From: Hyphomicrobiales bacterium | GTDB lineage: Bacteria; Pseudomonadota; Alphaproteobacteria; Rhizobiales; Xanthobacteraceae | Reading direction: 5' to 3' | NCBI GenBank assembly: GCA_017304505.1 | Contig: JAFKKQ010000126.1 | Span: 1-18,239 of the forward strand | DNA length: 18,239 nt | Shown here: positions 1 through 6,171 of the stretch, in pieces | Numbering within the stretch: position 1 is the stretch's first letter | How the letters are laid out: each line of letters opens with the position of its first letter | Translations under genes and position numbers: made by a program | The notes under the pieces: generated by a model | Seen by the model: only the letters and a program-made list of their open reading frames with translations | What the model was told of the DNA's origin: nothing | The model's database searches: none

Positions 1-227
1 GCACGCGCATCGGCATGCTGCGATCCATCCAATTCCACAACCAATTTTCCGGCGTGCCACACAAAATCGACAATGTAGATTCCAATTGGCGCCTGCCTGC
101 GGAAGTGCAGACCGAGCGGCTTCAACGCACGCAGCAACGACCACAGCTTGCGTTCTGCATCGGTCGGATTATGGCGCAGGCTGCGCGCATTCGCCCGCGT
201 TCGCCTCGTAATCGCGCTATGCGCCAT
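1..227 (-). CDS. DUF559 endonuclease-domain protein (partial, cut by left edge)
   Basis: An open frame starts at the ATG at 227 and runs leftward off the window, giving 75 residues with no stop. The translated part contains RHNPTDAERKLWSLLR, then FRRQAPIGIYIVDFV and LVVELDGSQHA. This is the recognisable order of the DUF559 family: a short helical N-terminus, then a Vsr-like (PD-(D/E)XK-related) nuclease core in which the Asp of IVDFV and the Glu of VELDGSQH would be active-site residues. Family members are about 110 to 130 residues, so roughly half is visible. The biochemical role of these small proteins is largely unknown; DNA cleavage is inferred from the fold. No strong ribosome-binding site is visible before the start. 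It lies 100 bp downstream of the formate dehydrogenase gene on the same strand, separated by a hairpin repeat, and has no evident link to C1 metabolism. Confidence 0.8.
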   Translation of the reverse strand, partial: MAHSAITRRTRANARSLRHNPTDAERKLWSLLRALKPLGLHFRRQAPIGIYIVDFVWHAGKLVVELDGSQHADAR

Positions 228-243
228 GGCCGGTCCCCACCCC

Positions 244-282
244 GGCGCCTGCGGCGCCACCCCTCCCCACAAGGGGGAGGGG
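244..282. repeat. Two-hairpin dispersed repeat, copy 1
   Basis: Two adjacent hairpins are seen. The first is GGCGCC-TGC-GGCGCC (244-258). The second is CCCCTCCCC, a five-base loop, then GGGGAGGGG (260-282). A copy of the same architecture, with the same ACAA loop start but different first-hairpin arms, lies at 10308-10345. Such elements are common between genes in Hyphomicrobiales. It sits downstream of the formate dehydrogenase stop codon and may act as a weak terminator or mRNA end-stabiliser, although no T-run follows. Confidence 0.7.
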
Positions 283-327
283 AAAAGCCCCGCATGTTGC
301 ACCGACGTCATCATCACCAACGTCCGC

Positions 328-2055
328 TCACCAATGCCCCAGCGGCTTTTTCAGCTCGTCGGGGAAGTATTTCAGCACGCACATGAGCGGGTTCGGCGCC
401 GCCTGGCCGAGCCCGCAGATCGAGGCGTCGCGCATCAGCGTGGACAGCTCGGTCAACAGCGCGGCGTCCCAGGGCCCCTGCTCCATCAGCTTGGCGGCCT
501 TCTCGCTGCCGACCCGGCAGGGCGTGCACTGGCCGCAGCTCTCGTCCTCGAAGAACCGCATCAGGTTCAGGGCGACAGCCTTGATATCGTCCTTCTCGGA
601 GAGGACCACAACGGCGTGCGACCCGACGAAGCAGCCGTATTTTTCCAGGGTTCCGAAGTCGAGCGGCTCGTCGCCCATCGAGGCCGGCAGGATGCCGCCC
701 GAGGCGCCGCCGGGAAGATACGCCTTGAAGGTTTCACCCTCCGCCATGCCGCCGCAATATTCGTCGATCAGTTCGCGCACGGTGATGCCGGCCGGCGCAA
801 GCTTGACGCCGGGGTTCTTAACCCGGCCGGACACCGAGAAGCTGCGGAAGCCCTTGCGGTCGTGGCGACCCTGAGCGGTCACCCAGTCCGCGCCCTTCTC
901 GATGATGTCACGCACCCAATAAAGCGTCTCGACGTTCTGTTCGAGCGTCGGGCGTCCGAACAGGCCGACCTGGGCGACATAGGGCGGGCGGTGGCGCGGC
1001 AGGCCGCGCTTGCCCTCGATCGATTCGATCATTGCCGACTCTTCGCCGCAGATGTAAGCGCCGGCGCCGCGGCGAAGATGGATCTTGGTGAACCGGTCGA
1101 GCCCCGAGCGTTCAAGCTTCTCGATCTCCTCGAGCAGCATCAGCCGCAGCTCGGGATATTCGTCACGGATATAGATGTAGACGTGGGCGGCCTCGATCAC
1201 CCAGGCCGCCAGCAGCATGCCTTCAAGGAAGCGGTGCGGATCGTGGCCGAGATAGTGGCGATCCTTGAATGTGCCGGGCTCGCCCTCGTCGGCGTTCACC
1301 GCCATCAGGCGCGGCATCGGCTCGCCGCGCACCAGCGACCACTTGCGTCCGGTCGGAAAGCCCGCGCCGCCAAGCCCGCGCAGGCCGGCGTCGCTGACGA
1401 CCTTGATCAACTCGTCCCGCGTTCGCTTGCCGGCAAACGCTTCGCCCAGCAGGCGATAGCCGCCCGCCGCCATGTAATGCTCGAAGTCGATGCCGGCCTG
1501 CAGCGCGTGCGCATGCGCGCCGGGATGCGCCAGCGCCTTCACCGCTTCCGGCGTGGCATTCACCGCCTGCACATGGCCGACGGCGCAGACCGGTGCATGG
1601 TCGCAACCGCCCATGCACGGCGCGCCGACGACGCGCACGCCGGGCCCGAGCGCCTTCGGCAGATCCTCCAGCAGGCGCTGCGCGCCCGCCATCGCGCAGG
1701 ACAGCGATTCGCAGACCCGCACCGTGACTGGAGGCGGCGGCGTCTCGCCCTCCTTCACCACGTCGAAGTGCGCATAGAACGTTGCGACTTCGTAGACCTC
1801 CGACTGGGCCAGCCTCATCTCCGCAGCAAGCGCGGCGAGATGTGCGGCGGAGATAAAGCCGTACCGGTCCTGAATGAGATGCAGGTGCTCGATCAGCAGG
1901 TCGCGGCGACGCGGCAATTCGCCGAGCAGCGCCCGAATCTCGTCGAGAGCCTGAACATCGACCTGGCGACCCTTGGGGGTGCGGCGCGGGCGATTGCGGC
2001 CGCGGCCGGTAGACCCGTGGCCGGTAGACATGCGCGGTTGTTCGATCACGTTCAT
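328..2055 (-). CDS. fdsB: NAD-dependent formate dehydrogenase beta subunit (NuoE-NuoF fusion)
   Basis: This 575-residue protein is the diaphorase subunit that passes electrons from the molybdenum/tungsten alpha subunit of cytoplasmic formate dehydrogenase to NAD+. Residues about 35-190 are a NuoE-like thioredoxin-fold domain with a C-x4-C / C-x3-C [2Fe-2S] set (C115, C120, C147, C151). Residues about 200-575 are NuoF-like: the FMN/NAD site GLGGAGFPTG (227-236), NADEGEPGTFKDR (254-266), and the [4Fe-4S] set SCGQCTPCR (C507, C510, C513) plus C547. Length and fusion match the Fdh1B type of Methylobacterium rather than the split FdsG/FdsB type. The start at 2055 was chosen because GGAG lies 8 nt upstream; an in-frame TTG at 2079 lacks this. 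A 15-bp tandem duplication (near 2004-2029) encodes STGHGSTGRG near the N-terminus. The gene is divergent from the LysR gene. The expected alpha subunit gene does not follow directly. Confidence 0.93.
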   Translation of the reverse strand: MNVIEQPRMSTGHGSTGRGRNRPRRTPKGRQVDVQALDEIRALLGELPRRRDLLIEHLHLIQDRYGFISAAHLAALAAEMRLAQSEVYEVATFYAHFDVVKEGETPPPPVTVRVCESLSCAMAGAQRLLEDLPKALGPGVRVVGAPCMGGCDHAPVCAVGHVQAVNATPEAVKALAHPGAHAHALQAGIDFEHYMAAGGYRLLGEAFAGKRTRDELIKVVSDAGLRGLGGAGFPTGRKWSLVRGEPMPRLMAVNADEGEPGTFKDRHYLGHDPHRFLEGMLLAAWVIEAAHVYIYIRDEYPELRLMLLEEIEKLERSGLDRFTKIHLRRGAGAYICGEESAMIESIEGKRGLPRHRPPYVAQVGLFGRPTLEQNVETLYWVRDIIEKGADWVTAQGRHDRKGFRSFSVSGRVKNPGVKLAPAGITVRELIDEYCGGMAEGETFKAYLPGGASGGILPASMGDEPLDFGTLEKYGCFVGSHAVVVLSEKDDIKAVALNLMRFFEDESCGQCTPCRVGSEKAAKLMEQGPWDAALLTELSTLMRDASICGLGQAAPNPLMCVLKYFPDELKKPLGHW

Positions 2056-2122
2056 TGAAATTGCTCCAAACATAAACAACCGGTGCCGACTGCAGGACGC
2101 AAGCCCTTGACCGCGATCGGCT

Positions 2123-2139
2123 CATAGAAAACGTCTATG
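2123..2139. promoter_or_regulatory. Candidate LysR-type (T-N11-A) operator
   Basis: CATAGA-N5-TCTATG is a perfect 6-bp inverted repeat that contains a T-N11-A core (T2125, A2137), the standard box for LysR-family regulators. It lies 67 bp upstream of the formate dehydrogenase start codon and in the intergenic region shared with the divergent LysR gene, which is where such regulators usually bind. Binding itself is inferred. Confidence 0.55.
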
Positions 2140-2185
2140 GATTTAGGCCCTGTTCCTTGCTAAATGCTGATCGCAGGCTCCGCGG

Positions 2186-2211
2186 CAAGTACCTGTCCCA
2201 AGTGCCTGTAA
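2186..2211. repeat. 2 x 13 bp tandem repeat
   Basis: CAAGTACCTGTCC is followed directly by CAAGTGCCTGTAA; the two units agree at 10 of 13 positions. It lies in the divergent region between the formate dehydrogenase and LysR genes and could be part of a regulator-binding array or a slippage product. Confidence 0.5.
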
Positions 2212-2241
2212 CCAGGATTTAAGCACATTTCGCCGGGCTTG

Positions 2242-2305
2242 CAGAACTTGGTGCGTACAGAACTTGGCGCATGCAGTCCCTGGCAGATGCAGTCTCTGGC
2301 ACATA
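2242..2305. repeat. 4 x 16 bp imperfect tandem repeat before the LysR gene
   Basis: Four consecutive 16-bp units are seen: CAGAACTTGGTGCGTA, CAGAACTTGGCGCATG, CAGTCCCTGGCAGATG and CAGTCTCTGGCACATA. All share CAG-N4-TGG. Neighbouring units are closest to each other (1-2 and 3-4), as expected after stepwise duplication. The array ends 10 bp before the LysR TTG start, so it occupies the probable 5' untranslated leader or promoter. A spacing of 16 bp is not a whole number of DNA turns, so an RNA-level or slippage origin is as likely as an operator array. Confidence 0.7.
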
Positions 2306-2315
2306 AGGATTCCGC

Positions 2316-3224
2316 TTGTTCGACAAGCTCGAAATCCTCCTGGCCCTGGCCCGCGAACGGCACTTCGGCCGTGCCGCCGAAAGCTGTGGCGTGTCCCAGC
2401 CCACCCTGTCGGCGGGCTTGAAGCAGCTTGAGGAGACGCTCGGCGTCCTCCTGGTCAACCGGGGCTCGCGATTCCAGGGCTTCACCCCCGAAGGCGAGCG
2501 GGTCCTCGAGTGGGCAAGACGCATCGTGGGCGACGCCCGCGCCATGCAAGAAGAAGTGCAGGCCCTGCAGCACGGCCTGAAGGGGCGGCTGCGCATCGCC
2601 GCGATCCCGACCGCGCTGGCGATGGTCGCAGCCCTTACCACCCCGTTCCGCGCCAAATATCCGAAGGTGCAGTTCACCGTCTGGTCGCGGACCTCGGCCG
2701 AAATCCTCAAGCTCCTGGAAAACCTCGAGATCGACGCGGGCCTGACCTATCTCGACAACGATCCGCTCGGGCGCGTGACCACGGTGCCGCTTTATAAGGA
2801 GAACTATTGCCTGCTCACCGCTGCCAATGCCCCGCTGGGCAACCGCACCACGGTAACGTGGGCCGAGGTCGCGCAGGTCCCGCTTTGCCTGCTGACCCCG
2901 GACATGCAGAACCGGCGAATCATCGACGGACTGCTGAAGAATGCCAGCGGGGAATCGCGGCCCACGCTGGAATCCGATTCGATGATCCTGCTGTTCGCGC
3001 ACGCGCGTACGGGCCGGTGGGCCAGCGTCATGCCGGCGAGAATCGCCGAGACTCTCGGATTGACCGATACGCTGCGCGCCATTCCCATCGTCGAGCCGGC
3101 GGCGGTGCACAGTGTCGGCCTGGTGATGGCGGCACGCGAGCCGATGACTCCGCTCAATGCGGCGCTGGCGGCAGAGGCGCGACGCATTGCCGCAACGTTC
3201 GATGCCGCCGTTTCACAGTCCTAA
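2316..3224 (+). CDS. LysR-family transcriptional regulator (FdsR-like)
   Basis: This 302-residue protein has the usual LysR layout. A winged helix-turn-helix lies at about residues 3-62, including RHFGRAAESCGVSQPTLSAG and LKQLEETLG. A linker helix follows, then a substrate-binding-like effector domain from about residue 90 to the C-terminus. The start is a TTG: AAGGA lies 6 nt upstream and translation from there gives the canonical MFDKLEILLALARERHF start. It is divergent from the formate dehydrogenase gene with a T-N11-A box between them, which matches fdsR of Cupriavidus necator, a LysR regulator of the formate dehydrogenase operon. It also precedes the oxalate/formate antiporter on the same strand, so it may control both. 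The effector is not known; formate or oxalate is a guess from context. Confidence 0.9.
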   Translation: MFDKLEILLALARERHFGRAAESCGVSQPTLSAGLKQLEETLGVLLVNRGSRFQGFTPEGERVLEWARRIVGDARAMQEEVQALQHGLKGRLRIAAIPTALAMVAALTTPFRAKYPKVQFTVWSRTSAEILKLLENLEIDAGLTYLDNDPLGRVTTVPLYKENYCLLTAANAPLGNRTTVTWAEVAQVPLCLLTPDMQNRRIIDGLLKNASGESRPTLESDSMILLFAHARTGRWASVMPARIAETLGLTDTLRAIPIVEPAAVHSVGLVMAAREPMTPLNAALAAEARRIAATFDAAVSQS

Positions 3225-3512
3225 TGTCTTACGACGAAAGTCTAACAAGCGCCGCTTCAATGCGTGCCGACTCTCGCGAACAAGTTTCTTGCATTGAATT
3301 TCCAAAGAATTTGCAACGTCGCACCAAACGTATCGCAGTTGCGAATAGGACTTCGCTATCGCGAAATAAAAAATCCGAATCGCTTCATTAAAATCCGTCG
3401 ATTGATTCAGCAAATGCCCATCCGCAGTCTGCCGGAATCAGATGCGGGGGGTGGGGGCGCTTGTCCGTGATCTGCACCAAAACTGGGATGTGGGACACCG
3501 GAGGAGTACGTG
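3225..3512 (+). other. AT-richer intergenic region with probable oxlT promoter
   Basis: This 288-bp stretch is clearly richer in A and T than its neighbours, especially 3280-3420, as expected of a promoter region. No convincing coding frame was found on either strand. It contains two inverted repeats at 3333-3344 and 3352-3365 and a strong ribosome-binding site at its end. I could not place -35 and -10 boxes with confidence. Confidence 0.5.
3333..3365. promoter_or_regulatory. Candidate paired operator upstream of oxlT
   Basis: TCGCA-GT-TGCGA (3333-3344) and TTCGC-TATC-GCGAA (3352-3365) are two short inverted repeats with related sequence, both followed by A/T bases. Their centres are 20 bp apart, close to two helical turns, so dimers bound at each would lie on the same DNA face. 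This spacing suggests a cooperative regulator site for the antiporter gene. The protein that would bind is unknown. Confidence 0.4.
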
Positions 3513-4718
3513 ATGGGATTGCTGTCTTTCTTGGATCGCGATCGCACGATCGCCAAGCCTGGATTTAGCCGATGGATGGTGCCGCCAGCCGCGCTGTGCG
3601 TACACCTGTGCATCGGCCAAGCTTACGCCTACAGCGTTTTCAATCTGCCGATGACCAAGCTGATCGGCATCACGCAATCGGCGCCGAACGACTGGAAGCT
3701 CACCCAACTGGGTTGGATCTTCTCGCTCGCGATCTTCTTTCTCGGTGTCTCCTCGGCCGTGTTCGGCCGCTGGGTCGAGGAGGGCGGCCCGCGCAAGGCC
3801 ATGTTCACCGCCGCGCTGTGCTGGGCCGGCGGCTTCTTCATTTCGGCATTCGGCGTCAGCATCCATAACCTCTGGATCATTTATCTCGGCTACGGCGTGC
3901 TGGGCGGCATCGCGCTTGGCATCGGCTACATCTCGCCGGTTTCGACACTGATCAAATGGTTCCCGGACCGTCCCGGCATGGCGACCGGCATGGCCATCAT
4001 GGGCTTCGGCGGCGGCGCCTTCATCGCTTCACCCCTGTCGGTGTGGCTGATGAGCAAGTTCACCACCACGAGCCACATCGGCGTGGCCGAAACCTTCATC
4101 GTTCTCGGCGTCGTCTATTTCTTCTTCATGATCGTCGGCTCGATCATCGTGCGGGTGCCGGCGCCAGGCTGGAAGCCGGAAGGCTACGTCGCGCCGGCGG
4201 CCAAGAAGCTGATCACCAGGAACGACGTCTTCGTCTACGACGCGCTGAAGACGCCGCAGTTCTGGCTGATCTGGTGGGTGCTGTGCCTGAACGTCACCGC
4301 GGGCATCGGCGTGCTCGGCCAGGCGTCCGCCATGAGCCAGGAGATGTTCCCCGGCCACATCACGCCGGTGGCGGCGGCCGGCTTCGTCGGCCTGATGAGC
4401 CTGTTCAACATGGGCGGCCGGTTCTGCTGGGCGTCGGTGTCCGACTACATCGGACGCCGCAACACCTACTTCGTGTTCATGGTGCTCGGCTTCGCCCTGT
4501 ACTGCACGGTGCCCTATGCCGGCTCGATCGGCAGCGTGGTGCTGTTCGTCTGCTGCTTCCTCGTCATCATCAGCATGTACGGCGGCGGCTTCTCCACGGT
4601 GCCCGCCTATCTCAGGGATATGTACGGCACCCGCTATGTCGGCGCCATCCACGGCCTGCTGCTCACGGCCTGGTCGGCCGCGGGCGTGTTCGGGCCGGTG
4701 CTCGTGAACTGCTGGTGA
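3513..4718 (+). CDS. oxlT: OxlT-type oxalate/formate antiporter (MFS), 3' end frameshifted
   Basis: The 401-residue product is a major facilitator superfamily inner-membrane transporter of the oxalate:formate antiporter family. It would bring oxalate in and let formate out. About eleven hydrophobic segments are visible, starting with WMVPPAALCVHLCIGQAYAY. The loop after segment 2 carries FGRWVEEGGPRKAM, and the central loop near residues 220-250 is followed by FWLIWWVLCLNVTAGIG. The ATG at 3513 is preferred over the GTG at 3510 because GGAGG lies 8 nt before it. The frame ends at VLVNCW-stop. The usual C-terminal part (loop, start of helix 12) is missing, and the expected LLVIGFICNFFVKAVDA tail continues in another frame at 4709-4819. 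A deletion near 4709 whose length is not a multiple of three best explains this. The protein may be inactive, unless this is an assembly error. Confidence 0.85.
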   Translation: MGLLSFLDRDRTIAKPGFSRWMVPPAALCVHLCIGQAYAYSVFNLPMTKLIGITQSAPNDWKLTQLGWIFSLAIFFLGVSSAVFGRWVEEGGPRKAMFTAALCWAGGFFISAFGVSIHNLWIIYLGYGVLGGIALGIGYISPVSTLIKWFPDRPGMATGMAIMGFGGGAFIASPLSVWLMSKFTTTSHIGVAETFIVLGVVYFFFMIVGSIIVRVPAPGWKPEGYVAPAAKKLITRNDVFVYDALKTPQFWLIWWVLCLNVTAGIGVLGQASAMSQEMFPGHITPVAAAGFVGLMSLFNMGGRFCWASVSDYIGRRNTYFVFMVLGFALYCTVPYAGSIGSVVLFVCCFLVIISMYGGGFSTVPAYLRDMYGTRYVGAIHGLLLTAWSAAGVFGPVLVNCW

Positions 4719-4819
4719 TCGGCTTCATCTGCAACTTCTTCGTCAAGGCCGTCGATGCCCGCTTCCACATGAAGGAAGCCGACGACCGCGGCCTCGAACC
4801 GGCCGGCGCGCGGGCGTAA
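4709..4819 (+). pseudogene. Out-of-frame C-terminal remnant of oxlT
   Basis: Read in the +2 frame relative to the upstream oxlT frame, this stretch encodes LLVIGFICNFFVKAVDA, then RFHMKEADDRGLEPAGARA, then TAA. The first part is the characteristic end of helix 12 and the start of the cytoplasmic tail of OxlT-family proteins. It has no start codon or ribosome-binding site of its own. It is therefore the original 3' end of the antiporter gene, cut off by the deletion at about 4709. Confidence 0.8.
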
Positions 4820-4832
4820 GGGAGGAACAGAT

Positions 4833-4958
4833 ATGACAAACCAAAATCAGCAAGGCACCACAACGACGCAGCTTGTGCTGGCGTGGGGCTTCGTCGGCAT
4901 TCCGCTTGTGCTCGGGGTGTTGCAGACGCTCGTCAACTCGATGAAGCTGTTCCAATAG
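4833..4958 (+). CDS. MFS transporter small subunit (41 aa membrane protein)
   Basis: A 41-residue frame starts at ATG 4833 with a strong GGAGGA site 6 nt upstream, 13 bp after the antiporter tail's stop. It has a polar N-terminus (MTNQNQQGTTTTQ), then one hydrophobic segment LVLAWGFVGIPLVLGVLQT, and a short tail ending NSMKLFQ. This pattern of a Trp-containing helix with G-x-P-L-x-x-G-V-x-Q-T-L matches the short proteins encoded right after oxalate/formate-type MFS transporters and annotated as MFS transporter small subunit. The likely role is to associate with or stabilise the antiporter in the inner membrane; its function is not established as far as I know. The intact frame and strong ribosome-binding site argue that it is still expressed despite the broken antiporter upstream. 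Confidence 0.8.
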   Translation: MTNQNQQGTTTTQLVLAWGFVGIPLVLGVLQTLVNSMKLFQ

Positions 4959-4972
4959 ACTGACGGCAACAG

Positions 4973-5008
4973 AGCGCCGCCTTCTTCCGGCCGGAAGGAG
5001 GCGGCGTT
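4973..5008. terminator. Bidirectional terminator-like hairpin
   Basis: A long GC-rich inverted repeat, GCCGCCTTCTTCCGG / CCGGAAGGAGGCGGC with one G-T wobble, spans 4976-5005; extra pairs extend it to 4973-5008. It lies 14 bp after the small-subunit stop and 77 bp after the end of the convergent TctC gene, where a shared terminator is expected. A clear T-run is absent on either side, so Rho-independent action is likely but not certain. Confidence 0.6.
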
Positions 5009-5085
5009 CGCGTTTCAAGCGGACACGTTGCGCGATAACCCGCCCGTTCCCGCTTTCGCATGAACGGGCGGAGTGTGTTGCCGCG

Positions 5086-6000
5086 CTATTCCTGGACGAC
5101 GCCCGCCGCCTTGACCGGGCCGGCCCACTTGTCGATCTCGGCGGCGACAAACCTTGCCAGATACTCCGGCGAGCGGCGCTCCGGCGCGACGATGTCGACG
5201 CCGTTCTCCTTCAGCCGCTTCTGCACCTCGGGCGTGCTCATCGACGCAACGGCGGCGTCATGCAGTTTTTTCACGATCGGCGCCGGCGTGCCCTTGGGCA
5301 GGAAGAATGCCGCCCAGTTCGACGCCTCGAATCCGGCCAGGCCCTGCTCCTGCGCCGACGGCAGGTTCGGCAGGCTGGCCGAGCGGCCTTTCGTGAGAAT
5401 GGCGATGCCCTTGATGGCGCCGCTTTCGATCTGCGGGATCGCCACCGGCGTGTCGATGCAAAGGTAATCGACGCGGCCGGCGACCAAGTCCTGCATCGCC
5501 GGCGCGCCACCGCGATAGGGCACGTGCGTGACCTTGATCCCCGCCGCGGCGTTGAGCAGCACGCAGCCGAGATGCGTCGCCGAGCCCGCGCCGGCGGACG
5601 CGAACTGCATCTTGTCCTGGTTCGCCTTGGCGTAGGCGATGAACTCCTTGAGGTTGCTCACCGGCAGGTCCTTGCGCACGACCAGCACCAGCGACAGATC
5701 GGCGAGCAGCGCCACCGGCGCAAAATCGGTCCGCGAGTTGTACGGCGGGCGCTTCATCAGCGTCTGGCTCACCGCATGGGTGCCGACGTTGCCGAGCACG
5801 AACTGGTAGCCGTCGGGCGGCGCCTTGGCGACGCCCATGCGCGACTGCAGGATGCGCGCGACCGTATCCATTGGGCCACCGGCGGCGAACGGCACCACCA
5901 TCGTCACCGGCCGCGTCGGCCAGCTCTGAGCGTAAGAGAGCGTGGGAACGCTTGCGGCAATCGCGCCCGCGACGAGCGCCGGAACGGCATGGCGTAGCAT
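5086..6000 (-). CDS. Orphan TctC/Bug-family solute-binding protein with internal deletion
   Basis: This 304-residue protein belongs to the tripartite tricarboxylate transporter binding-protein (TctC, Bug) family, which are periplasmic receptors for small carboxylates. A Sec signal peptide is visible (MLRHAVPALVAGAIAAS, cut after SYAQ). The mature N-terminus has WPTRPVTMVVPFAAGG, and YNSRTDFAPVALL, VPYRGGAPAMQDL and NLPSAQEQGL follow, all family landmarks. The start at 6000 was chosen because GGAGG lies 6 nt upstream; the ATG at 6006 abuts that site. In relatives, RILxxRM is followed by about 20-25 residues that include the conserved ENxGGAGG loop before AKAPPDGY. Here RMG joins directly to VAKAPPDGY, so that segment is missing in frame. 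No tctA or tctB partner is adjacent. The protein is probably defective in ligand binding or folding. Confidence 0.85.
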   Translation of the reverse strand: MLRHAVPALVAGAIAASVPTLSYAQSWPTRPVTMVVPFAAGGPMDTVARILQSRMGVAKAPPDGYQFVLGNVGTHAVSQTLMKRPPYNSRTDFAPVALLADLSLVLVVRKDLPVSNLKEFIAYAKANQDKMQFASAGAGSATHLGCVLLNAAAGIKVTHVPYRGGAPAMQDLVAGRVDYLCIDTPVAIPQIESGAIKGIAILTKGRSASLPNLPSAQEQGLAGFEASNWAAFFLPKGTPAPIVKKLHDAAVASMSTPEVQKRLKENGVDIVAPERRSPEYLARFVAAEIDKWAGPVKAAGVVQE

Positions 6001-6171
6001 CGGCATCCTCCCCCTGTGCTTTATGCCATCATAGGCAATGATCGCGGGCCCGTCCCACACCACGACACAGGCCGGACATGCCTGACCTGCGGCCGCGCCA
6101 TGCCTTCACCACTTTGCCAAGATCGTCGTGCAATGCCCCTGCCGGTTCGAGCCGGCGCCATGCGAGGTCTT

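Noticed and set aside
148..2058. Long plus-strand frame of 636 codons opposite the formate dehydrogenase gene
   Set aside because: It has no recognisable domain, is rich in Arg, Ala and His as expected of a mirror frame in GC-rich DNA, and lies opposite a clear NuoE-NuoF protein.
3213..3413. 66-codon minus-strand frame in the LysR-oxlT gap
   Set aside because: No ribosome-binding site or known motif. It overlaps the LysR 3' end and lies in the AT-rich promoter-like region.
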